A program made the position numbers and the translations under genes. Source: Ignavibacteria bacterium (lineage in GTDB: Bacteria > Bacteroidota > Ignavibacteria > Ignavibacteriales > Melioribacteraceae). From it: a stretch of 15,498 nt of DNA. Positions 1 through 6,577 of this stretch are shown here, piece after piece. How positions within the stretch are numbered: the stretch's first letter is position 1; the number at the start of each line of letters is the position of its first letter. The DNA is taken from positions 1 through 15,498 of the forward strand of contig DAIEQP010000322.1 of assembly GCA_027347805.1 (NCBI GenBank), given 5' to 3'. The notes beneath the pieces were generated by a model. The model saw only the letters and a list, made by a program, of their open reading frames with translations, had not been told where the DNA came from and did not search any database.

Positions 1-1472
1 TGCGAAGAATATTTTTTTACAAGCGACAGGTAATTTAGATTAACATAAACAACTCCCCCTTCTGCATAAAGAATTTTGATTGATTCCTGCTCAATCTCTC
101 CAATTTTAATTTTTTCCAACCCGGCATACTGCCCTATTCCATAAGTTTCGTGTACAACATAGTCTCCTCTTTTAATCGATGCAAAATCTTTAGTCCGGGA
201 TTTTTTATACTTTGTTTTAGATGTAAGTTTTGTTCTATAAGGTTTATTAAATATCTGATAGTCAGTTATAATAAAAAATTTTGACTGCCTGTCGATAAAT
301 CCATTCTTTATCGGGAAAACCATAATTCTTGCCGAACCCTTTTCGAACAATTGTGAAACTTCGGCATTAATTTCAGAAAGCAAATCATATAATCTTTTCC
401 CCTGAAGTTCGTTTTCAACAGCTATAATTATTTTAAAATTCTTATCAGCATGTTCCTTTAATACCTTAGCTAACAATTCATAACTTGAATTAATAACCGG
501 AACTTCGCCAAGATTTAGCTGGACTCTCTTTTCATCATCAAAAGCTTGTTCAATAATCCATCGTGCATTTTTTTCAAATAATTTATCTAAAGTAATAGTG
601 TCGGATATATTTATCTGCTCATTATCATTTTTGTTTGGTAAAACATTTTCAGCATCATTTTCATCTTCAAATAGTTCTTCTTTAAGCTCACCATCTATTA
701 TTTCATCAAACTTTTCACTGCCTGGTTTTTCATCTTGCGAAAAAGTTCGTTCAAGTTCCTGTTGGTTAACAAATATCAGCGGGTCAGGCAGGTATTCGAA
801 TATGTCGCCAGCATTTTCATTTGCATCCTGTATTGATACGGCAAGTGTAACTTTCTCAATCTTGTCTGATGAACGTTGCGTTTCCGGATCAAAATGACGA
901 ATTGATTCGATAAAATCTCCGTCGAATTCCAATCTGCATGGATTCTTTTCGCTGAATGACCAGAAATCAATAATTGAACCGCGCACTGCAAAATCCCCCG
1001 GCTGTTCAACATATTTATCGCGATTGTAATTAATTGAATTTAAGTATTCGATTAAATCATCATATCCCAGGTTTCCGCCCACTTCAACATTTGTTGTATT
1101 CTTTGCAATGTTTTCCTTTGTTGGGAGCTGAAGTTTTAGCAGATCATAAACCGAAACAAGAATAAAATTATTCCTTTGATGTATTGCCGTAAGTTTTTCC
1201 TGAAGTATTTCAGGACTTAATTCATCAGCTACAACAATCGAACTTTCCAATCCAAGGATAGAAAGTTCAACTTTAATTTCGTTTACACGCTGAACTGTAG
1301 GAAGCAGAATTACAATCTGTTTTTCTATTTTGGATATTTCTTGAACAAACAGACTATTTGAAGAGCCTGCAAATGAAGAGACATAAACCTGTTTCTCTCT
1401 CTCTCCTATTTTTTTCTTCAGTAGTTCAAACGATTCCAGTTTAGCAAAAATATTTTCCACTTGATCTTTCAT
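1..1472 (-). CDS. mfd: Transcription-repair coupling factor Mfd, N-terminal part (partial)
   Basis: Mfd is a cytoplasmic ATP-dependent DNA translocase that removes RNA polymerase stalled at DNA damage and recruits UvrA. About 490 residues are visible, out of roughly 1,100 in the usual protein; the helicase half lies beyond the left edge. The UvrB-like N-terminal module is shown by GDFAVRGSIIDFW (about residues 185-200). The RNA-polymerase-interacting (CarD-like) domain begins near residue 432 with RGDYVVHETYGIGQYAG and runs to the edge. Residues of about 245-291 form an acidic, low-complexity insert. The start is the ATG at 1472-1470 (MKDQVENIF). It is the first possible ATG, because an in-frame stop lies at 1523-1521 with no other start between. 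There is no clear SD at normal spacing. The frame is open throughout. The family call is firm from the motifs. Confidence 0.93.
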   Translation of the reverse strand, partial: MKDQVENIFAKLESFELLKKKIGEREKQVYVSSFAGSSNSLFVQEISKIEKQIVILLPTVQRVNEIKVELSILGLESSIVVADELSPEILQEKLTAIHQRNNFILVSVYDLLKLQLPTKENIAKNTTNVEVGGNLGYDDLIEYLNSINYNRDKYVEQPGDFAVRGSIIDFWSFSEKNPCRLEFDGDFIESIRHFDPETQRSSDKIEKVTLAVSIQDANENAGDIFEYLPDPLIFVNQQELERTFSQDEKPGSEKFDEIIDGELKEELFEDENDAENVLPNKNDNEQINISDTITLDKLFEKNARWIIEQAFDDEKRVQLNLGEVPVINSSYELLAKVLKEHADKNFKIIIAVENELQGKRLYDLLSEINAEVSQLFEKGSARIMVFPIKNGFIDRQSKFFIITDYQIFNKPYRTKLTSKTKYKKSRTKDFASIKRGDYVVHETYGIGQYAGLEKIKIGEIEQESIKILYAEGGVVYVNLNYLSLVKKYSS

Positions 1473-1481
1473 GAGTTTTTT

Positions 1482-1518
1482 AAAATATAAAAACCCCTTT
1501 CCGCCACAAGACGGAAGG
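1482..1518 (-). terminator. Terminator-like hairpin in the mfd leader (possible attenuator)
   Basis: Read on the minus strand, CCTTCCG (1518-1512) can pair with CGGAAAGG (1503-1496), with one bulged base and an 8-nt loop. GG and then TTTTTATATTTT (1493-1482) follow. A stem plus T-run is the form of an intrinsic terminator, but it lies only about 10 nt before the mfd ATG and points into that gene. It could be a transcription attenuator, a stabilising 5' hairpin or a copy of a short dispersed repeat. Folding was judged by eye only. Confidence 0.4.
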
Positions 1519-1530
1519 ATTTACAAAGAG

Positions 1531-1538
1531 CAAAATTA
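1531..1538 (-). promoter_or_regulatory. Candidate -7 box of the mfd promoter
   Basis: The minus strand reads TAATTTTG, an exact match to the TAnnTTTG -7 element known for the primary sigma factor of Bacteroidetes. No TTG is found about 20 nt upstream, so only half of the promoter is visible. If it is used, transcription would start near 1523-1525. The leader hairpin at 1496-1518 would then lie at the very 5' end of the mfd mRNA. Confidence 0.3.
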
Positions 1539-1628
1539 AGAAAGATTTTTCCTTTTGAATTATTTCTTAATCAAAAATCGATTGAGAAATATATTTGATT
1601 ACAACCTTATGTATAACTATGAGACCCA

Positions 1629-1712
1629 AATGCCAAGATTTGAGACGGTTTAAAGGATTTGTTACTTTTTATCATTCAAAACCATTTAAAATCGGCTAAT
1701 AAATCTGGCATT
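1629..1712. repeat. Nested inverted repeat in the intergenic region
   Basis: AATGCCAAGATTT (1629-1641) is complementary to AAATCTGGCATT (1701-1712), apart from one extra A. Inside it, GGTTT (1647-1651) can pair with AAACC (1679-1683). The arms are separated by 59 nt. The element could be a structured RNA, a protein-binding site or the remnant of a small mobile element. No target-site duplication is visible at its ends. Confidence 0.35.
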
Positions 1713-1866
1713 ATTTTAGTTTATTATATTATCCAAATACAAAAAATTCATTTAAGCCAGCCGCTTTGAATCATTCAATAATAGAAAGGGAATTTGTATT
1801 TAATTAAAGTACATTCTTATTGAAATTGCGACTAATGCTGACAGTATTTGATTTAAGTGTATTTCA

Positions 1867-1925
1867 TTGCTACATGGCAAGAGTTTCATTAAATTTTGAG
1901 TGAAGAAACTGTAAACGCTTATAAA
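1867..1925 (+). promoter_or_regulatory. Candidate promoter for the TPR-barrel/M23 operon
   Basis: TTG (1867-1869) is followed after 20 nt by TAAATTTTG (1890-1898), which has one base more than the TAnnTTTG -7 element; read as AAATTTTG with a 21-nt spacer it matches 7 of 8. An alternative sigma70-like reading is TTGAGT (1896-1901), an 18-nt spacer and TATAAA (1920-1925). Either gives a 5' leader of about 45-75 nt before the ATG at 1981. The sequence does not decide between them. Confidence 0.3.
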
Positions 1926-1980
1926 ACCAATTTAAGATTTTAAAGAAAGTTTAACCGAATAGGATAATAATTACCCAAAC

Positions 1981-4890
1981 ATGAGATTTTCCAATTTCAG
2001 AATACTTTTCCTTTTTGTGCTTCTGTTGGCATTTAACATTAAAGCACAGCAAAGCGTTACAGTTGTTGATGCACTTAAACGTACTGCTCTATCGCATATG
2101 CAGGCCGGAAGATATGGTGAAGCAATTGACCAATTAAATAAGTACATCACCGCAATGCCTCGTGAATCCGAAGGATATTATTTACGCGCACAATGTTTTG
2201 AAAAAAGACAGCAATATGAAGCAGCTCGTCTGGATTACAGACGCGCTATTGCTATTGAAGGAAGCGATGCCGGCAAAAAAGCCAGGTACGAAAAAGAATT
2301 AGGAAAGATGCTCGAGATCTGGTACGCACTTCTCAATAAAAAAATTGAAGGACACTTAAGAGAAATTGCAATTGATGCAAACCAGGCATACAATTATCTG
2401 GAAATCGGTAAATCGTATAAGTTAATGGAAATATGGGATAAAGCAGAACAATGGTATGATGATTATTTAAGAAGGGATGATAATGCATCGGCAGATGAAA
2501 TAATTAGATATACAGAAGTACTTGCAAAAACAGGTAGTATTGTAAAAGGGGAAAAAATTCTAAAAAAATATACCGACCGTTATCCACAGGACTGGAGACT
2601 TTGGAGCCGTTACGGATATTTTACTTTGTGGCTTGGAAAATACGCTATTGCAAAAAAAGCATTTGAAAATGCTCTTGGCTTCAAGCCATTTTTTAAGGAA
2701 GCCCAGGATGGTTTGGATATCGTTACGAACAAAGCTTATATGGCCCAGGAAAACGCAAAAGCTTTCGAAAAAGAATATCCTATCGATCGCTATTACAGGT
2801 TACTAAGAAAAAACCCAAGCAACATAGAAATAAGATATAAATTAGTTGAAGAACTGATAGCAGCTAATAGAATCGAAGAAGCATATGAACAACTGAAAAT
2901 AATTGGTGTTAACAATAGCGAAGATGAGGTTTATAAACAAAAATGGCAGTTTGTAAGTAATTACAGAGATAGTTTGTATCACATAAACTTGATGAAAGCA
3001 AAAGCAGTTTTGCTTGAAGATGAATACAATAAAGAAGCGCTTATCACTGTGGCTTCAAATTATGAATATCTGAAAAATTATGACAGTGCTGTAGTTGTGT
3101 TCGATAAATATTTTGAGAAATATCCTGATGAACCCAATAAAGATCTTCGGTTTCGTTACGCTAAAATTTCTGCTTGGAGCCGTGAATTCGACAAGGCAAT
3201 AGAAATTACAGATCAGCTGCTGAAAATGGAACCTGATAATTTGGAATATCAACTTTTCCGCGCCCAGGTTTCAGTTTGGATTAAAAGAGATTTCGATATT
3301 GCACATAAATATTTAGATAATGTATTAACAAAATATCCCGAGAATATTGATGCGTTAATATCCGCCGGGTCATTGTATCTTGCAGAAGAAAATTTGGATA
3401 AAGCTCAGGAATTCGCAAAGAAAGCACTTGAAATAAATCCAGCTTACGAAGATGCCATTAAGCTGCAATCCAATATTGATTGGCAGAAATTACGCGCCGA
3501 AGAGGAAAAGTATAACACTATTCTTGAGCTGGGAAGACAAAGAGTTTTAGATAAAGACTGCAAAGGTGCAATTCAATACTATGAAGAATATTTAGCCAAG
3601 ACTGAACCCAAATTAGTTATTCAAAAAGAGTTTGGCGATGTGCTTGTGTGTGCAAAAGAATATAATAAAGCGCTCAACATGTATAATGAAGTGTTGGCTG
3701 TGGGACCAAATTATACAGCTCAACTTGAACGCGCTAAAGTATATTTTTCAATGGAAGATTATCCAAATGCTATTCATGAATTTAAAAATTTAATAAAGCA
3801 AGATTCACTCGACTTTGATGCTAATTTATATCTTGGTGATACATATTTTAAGAATGCTCAGGTAGATTCAGCTGAAGGTGTTTACACAAATATGCTTGAA
3901 AATTGGAATCTTGATTCAACACAGGTTAAGATATTAAAGCAAAGAAAAGGATGGCTTCCATTAACCGGTTTAAATGCAATTCTTGAATCATTTCCTAATT
4001 ACGCTGCTATTGCGCCATTGTTCTCATATTATTCCGATAATGTCGGTTTTAAATTTTTACAGGCTGGTGGCAGACTAGACTTAGGATTAACAAGATTTTT
4101 ATCAATAGGAGTTTCTTTTTTAAGAACTTCCCTTAGAGCAAACCGGGCAAGTTTAGATCAAACAATTGTGGATACTCTCCCCAACTTTGTGGGCGATAAT
4201 AGGTTTACTACATTTAAAGGACACGTATTTTTAAGACTATCTGATAATTTAAATATCGGAGTCGGTTCGGGAACAAGCAGTGCCCAGGGATTTGCAAAAA
4301 GTGACGAGCAGGATGCATACATAAGATATGAAAAGCGCGATACAATAAGTCTGTATTTACAATATCAAAATTCAGATGCAGTATTAATTTTATATTCTCC
4401 ATATCTGATCGACACAAGACAGATGGCAAGACTCTATAAAGTTGGAGGTTATGTTCAGAGCAAAGAAGGAATTCGCCTTGAAGGTAATTTTCAATACATC
4501 GGGGCCGATGATGGAAACGAAGGAAATAATTTTTATTTCAGAATTGGAAGATATTTTTACAAAGATCTGATTATTGGTTATGAATATGCTTACGATAATT
4601 ACAGCAGACGATCTGCCTATTATTATTCTCCACGCAATTTTGAATCTCATGCTTTGTGGGTAAATCAGGAAGTTGAAAAGAAAGAAAGGCTGAGAGTTAC
4701 ACTTGGCGGTAAATTAGGTATTATTCCATCTTCATCTTCAATAATTATGGAAGGACACATTGATGTTGAATACAAACCAACAGATAAATTATTGATTTCC
4801 GGCGGAGTTAGAATCGGAAGCACTTCCCGGTACACTTCAAGTTATCGTTCTTTCTCCGGACAGTTAACCGCATATTGGACTGTCTTTTAA
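1981..4890 (+). CDS. Outer-membrane protein: periplasmic TPR array plus C-terminal beta-barrel (BcsC/YaiO-like layout)
   Basis: This 969-residue protein begins with a signal peptide (residues 1-22, ending KA|QQ). TPR-like helical repeats follow, from about residue 32 to 640, for example around residues 36-92, 205-240, 455-490 and 585-640. The last 295 residues or so (about 675-969) alternate short beta strands and turns and end in Phe, as an outer-membrane barrel does. The stretch YYSPRNFESHALW (about 880-893) resembles the YYSP segment of BcsC/YaiO-type barrels. In BcsC, PgaA and similar proteins a periplasmic TPR scaffold guides a polysaccharide through an outer-membrane pore. That role is only inferred here, because no synthase, PilZ or deacetylase gene is in the window. 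There is no SD before the ATG. The M23 peptidase gene starts 12 bp downstream with no terminator between, so the two are probably co-transcribed. The architecture is certain; the substrate is unknown. Confidence 0.8.
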   Translation: MRFSNFRILFLFVLLLAFNIKAQQSVTVVDALKRTALSHMQAGRYGEAIDQLNKYITAMPRESEGYYLRAQCFEKRQQYEAARLDYRRAIAIEGSDAGKKARYEKELGKMLEIWYALLNKKIEGHLREIAIDANQAYNYLEIGKSYKLMEIWDKAEQWYDDYLRRDDNASADEIIRYTEVLAKTGSIVKGEKILKKYTDRYPQDWRLWSRYGYFTLWLGKYAIAKKAFENALGFKPFFKEAQDGLDIVTNKAYMAQENAKAFEKEYPIDRYYRLLRKNPSNIEIRYKLVEELIAANRIEEAYEQLKIIGVNNSEDEVYKQKWQFVSNYRDSLYHINLMKAKAVLLEDEYNKEALITVASNYEYLKNYDSAVVVFDKYFEKYPDEPNKDLRFRYAKISAWSREFDKAIEITDQLLKMEPDNLEYQLFRAQVSVWIKRDFDIAHKYLDNVLTKYPENIDALISAGSLYLAEENLDKAQEFAKKALEINPAYEDAIKLQSNIDWQKLRAEEEKYNTILELGRQRVLDKDCKGAIQYYEEYLAKTEPKLVIQKEFGDVLVCAKEYNKALNMYNEVLAVGPNYTAQLERAKVYFSMEDYPNAIHEFKNLIKQDSLDFDANLYLGDTYFKNAQVDSAEGVYTNMLENWNLDSTQVKILKQRKGWLPLTGLNAILESFPNYAAIAPLFSYYSDNVGFKFLQAGGRLDLGLTRFLSIGVSFLRTSLRANRASLDQTIVDTLPNFVGDNRFTTFKGHVFLRLSDNLNIGVGSGTSSAQGFAKSDEQDAYIRYEKRDTISLYLQYQNSDAVLILYSPYLIDTRQMARLYKVGGYVQSKEGIRLEGNFQYIGADDGNEGNNFYFRIGRYFYKDLIIGYEYAYDNYSRRSAYYYSPRNFESHALWVNQEVEKKERLRVTLGGKLGIIPSSSSIIMEGHIDVEYKPTDKLLISGGVRIGSTSRYTSSYRSFSGQLTAYWTVF

Positions 4891-4902
4891 TTTTACATCT
4901 CA

Positions 4903-5754
4903 ATGAAGAAAGGGATTTTTGTGAAAAAAATTTTTTTCATGATAATTATATTCACTTCACTCACCTTTTCACAGGAAATAACATTTAGCGGCAAAGCAGA
5001 ACCGGGGCATATTATTTTCGCAAAAGGTGAAAAAATTACAAGCGCTATTCTCATAAATGTTGATAAACCAAAATCAAAGAGTAATCTCCTTATTGATAAG
5101 AATGGAAATTTCATTTTCGGTTTTGACGGGGACGCAAAAGGTGAATTTATATTAAAAGTAAAACAGAAGGGACAAAAGGAGAAAATTTACAAATACAACC
5201 TTGAAGAGCAAGAACACGAGAAACAGGAATTATCATTACCGAAAAAGTTTGTCAACCCTCCCAAGAAATATTCTAAGAAAATTGCACTTGAAACATTGGC
5301 TATGAAAAAAGCCCGTGCAAAAATGCTGAAGATAAAAACAGCATATTACACAAGCGGTTTTCAAAATCCAGTAGATTCTGTAAGGGTTTCCAGCGAGTTT
5401 GGAGTTAAAAGAATTTTAAATGGGAAACCGAAAAGTGAGCATAACGGATTGGATTTCCGCGGTGTTGAAGGGGATTCTGTCTACGCAATTGCCGATGGAA
5501 TTGTCCGCCTTGCTGCCAAGAATTTTTATTTCAACGGAACATTTATTCTTTTAGATCACGGTCAGGGTTTGGGAAGTGTTTATCTTCATCTCAGCAAACT
5601 GCATGTAAAGAATGGCGAACTTGTAAAGAAAGGTCAGTTAATCGGTGAAATAGGGTCAACCGGAAGAGCTACAGGTCCTCATCTTCACTTAGGACTCCAG
5701 TGGTTTAACAAAAGAATCAATCCGAGAAGTGTTTTGGATTTACCAGCCAATTAA
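4903..5754 (+). CDS. Secreted M23-family (LytM-type) metallopeptidase
   Basis: This is a probable peptidoglycan endopeptidase that cuts cross-link peptides in the periplasm. The 283-residue protein has a signal peptide (about residues 1-23, ending TFS|Q). A beta-rich N-terminal domain (about 25-100) resembles the GxFxxGxxRDAP-type domain found before many M23 domains. The M23 domain covers about 155-275 with every key residue present: zinc ligands H180 and D184 (HNGLDFRG) and H262 (second His of HLHLG), and catalytic-site H229 and H260. The protein is therefore likely active and not a LytM activator of the degenerate kind. A GTG at 4921 (giving MKKIFFMII...) is an alternative start; it has a GGGA just upstream and a tighter signal peptide. 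The gene lies 12 bp after the TPR-barrel gene. Its last 15 bp overlap the end of the convergent HAD gene. Confidence 0.88.
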   Translation: MKKGIFVKKIFFMIIIFTSLTFSQEITFSGKAEPGHIIFAKGEKITSAILINVDKPKSKSNLLIDKNGNFIFGFDGDAKGEFILKVKQKGQKEKIYKYNLEEQEHEKQELSLPKKFVNPPKKYSKKIALETLAMKKARAKMLKIKTAYYTSGFQNPVDSVRVSSEFGVKRILNGKPKSEHNGLDFRGVEGDSVYAIADGIVRLAAKNFYFNGTFILLDHGQGLGSVYLHLSKLHVKNGELVKKGQLIGEIGSTGRATGPHLHLGLQWFNKRINPRSVLDLPAN

Positions 5755-6381
5755 TTCTTTAATATCATCAATTACCGGGACTCCGCATTTGACCAATCGG
5801 TTTTTATCCTGGTGCCCCTTTGTTAGTAAAACACAATCAGTTCCCATTTCAACAGCAACTTCATAATCGTGTTCGGTATCCCCGATCATTAAAGTTTCTT
5901 CCCCTCTGCTTTCAAGTTTTTCTATAAGTTGTCTGCCAAGATGAACTTTGCTTGCAGCATAAATATTATCCAAACCAACTATATGAGAAAAATATTTTTT
6001 TAATCCAAAATGATCAACCATTTCATCTAATGTATGCTGACTGTATGCGGAAAGGATTGACTGACCAATACCTTTTTCCTTTATCATTTCCATTACATCA
6101 ATAACACCGTTGTAAATTTGGCATTCGAATTTTCTTCTTTCATATTCATCGATCCATTTTTTGCCGACTATCTCAAAAGATTCTTTTTCAAAATCGAACC
6201 CGACTGCAGAATAATAATTTTTTACTGGAATAGTAAAAATATTCCTGTATTCTTCTACTGTAATTGCTTTTAGTTTTCTTTCAATCAGTAATCCGTTTAT
6301 TATATCTATTCCAAGCTCAACATCATTAAATATTGTTCCGTTCCAGTCCCATATAACATGCTTATATTTTTCTAATTTCAT
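5740..6381 (-). CDS. HAD-superfamily hydrolase (phosphoglycolate phosphatase-like)
   Basis: This 213-residue cytoplasmic protein has the four HAD motifs: motif I WDWNGT (nucleophile D12), motif II S111, motif III K145 and motif IV GDTEHD (D168, D172). A helical cap occupies about residues 20-90, as in the Gph-like subfamily. The second acidic residue of motif I, normally Asp at nucleophile +2 and the general acid/base, is Asn14. I recall DWNGT as a recurring subclass, so it need not be inactive. The substrate cannot be told. A GTG directly upstream (6384) would add one residue; I chose the ATG at 6381. The gene overlaps the end of the M23 gene by 15 bp, tail to tail, and diverges from the ABC importer operon. 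Confidence 0.82.
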   Translation of the reverse strand: MKLEKYKHVIWDWNGTIFNDVELGIDIINGLLIERKLKAITVEEYRNIFTIPVKNYYSAVGFDFEKESFEIVGKKWIDEYERRKFECQIYNGVIDVMEMIKEKGIGQSILSAYSQHTLDEMVDHFGLKKYFSHIVGLDNIYAASKVHLGRQLIEKLESRGEETLMIGDTEHDYEVAVEMGTDCVLLTKGHQDKNRLVKCGVPVIDDIKELIGW

Positions 6382-6403
6382 CACTTCACCAAAATTTGGA
6401 GTG

Positions 6404-6434
6404 CTAAAATACTTTATAATGCATTACGTAACAA
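6404..6434 (-). promoter_or_regulatory. Candidate promoter of the HAD gene
   Basis: On the minus strand TTG (6434-6432) is followed after 20 nt by TATTTTAG (6411-6404), a 7-of-8 match to TAnnTTTG. A start near 6397 would leave a leader of about 16 nt. The spacer contains the overlapping palindromes TAATGCATTA (6417-6426) and TTACGTAA (6424-6431), which could be operator sites but are short. Confidence 0.35.
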
Positions 6435-6506
6435 AAATTTATGGCTGCATAATTATTCACAATAATGTTAGCGATCAGAAATATTTTATTTTTTTGTTAA
6501 TAATCG

Positions 6507-6537
6507 TTGCATAAAAATTCACCAAAGAGTATTTTCG
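6507..6537 (+). promoter_or_regulatory. Candidate promoter of the ABC importer operon
   Basis: TTG (6507-6509) is followed after 20 nt by TATTTTCG (6530-6537), a 7-of-8 match to the TAnnTTTG -7 element. The implied start near 6544 gives a leader of about 34 nt. The layout, including the 20-nt spacer, is the same as for the candidate promoters at 6404-6434 and 8818-8848. Confidence 0.35.
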
Positions 6538-6577
6538 TTTTAGCCCATGCAAGTCTTTATGAGATTCTGATATATAA

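Larger units (their letters stand above)
1473..1980. other. 508-bp intergenic region between the divergent mfd and TPR-barrel genes
   Basis: This AT-rich stretch holds no credible gene. The only plus-strand ATG ORFs I noticed are about 9-14 codons long (for example from 1609 and 1875) and have no ribosome binding site. It contains the mfd leader hairpin and -7 box at its left end, a long imperfect inverted repeat at 1629-1712, and a candidate plus-strand promoter at 1867-1925. No tRNA-like or riboswitch-like pattern was recognised. Confidence 0.6.

Noticed and set aside
598..1012. Plus- and minus-strand open frames of 78-99 codons inside the mfd region
   Set aside because: The continuous mfd frame on the minus strand explains this DNA; the others are low-complexity shadow frames without family features.
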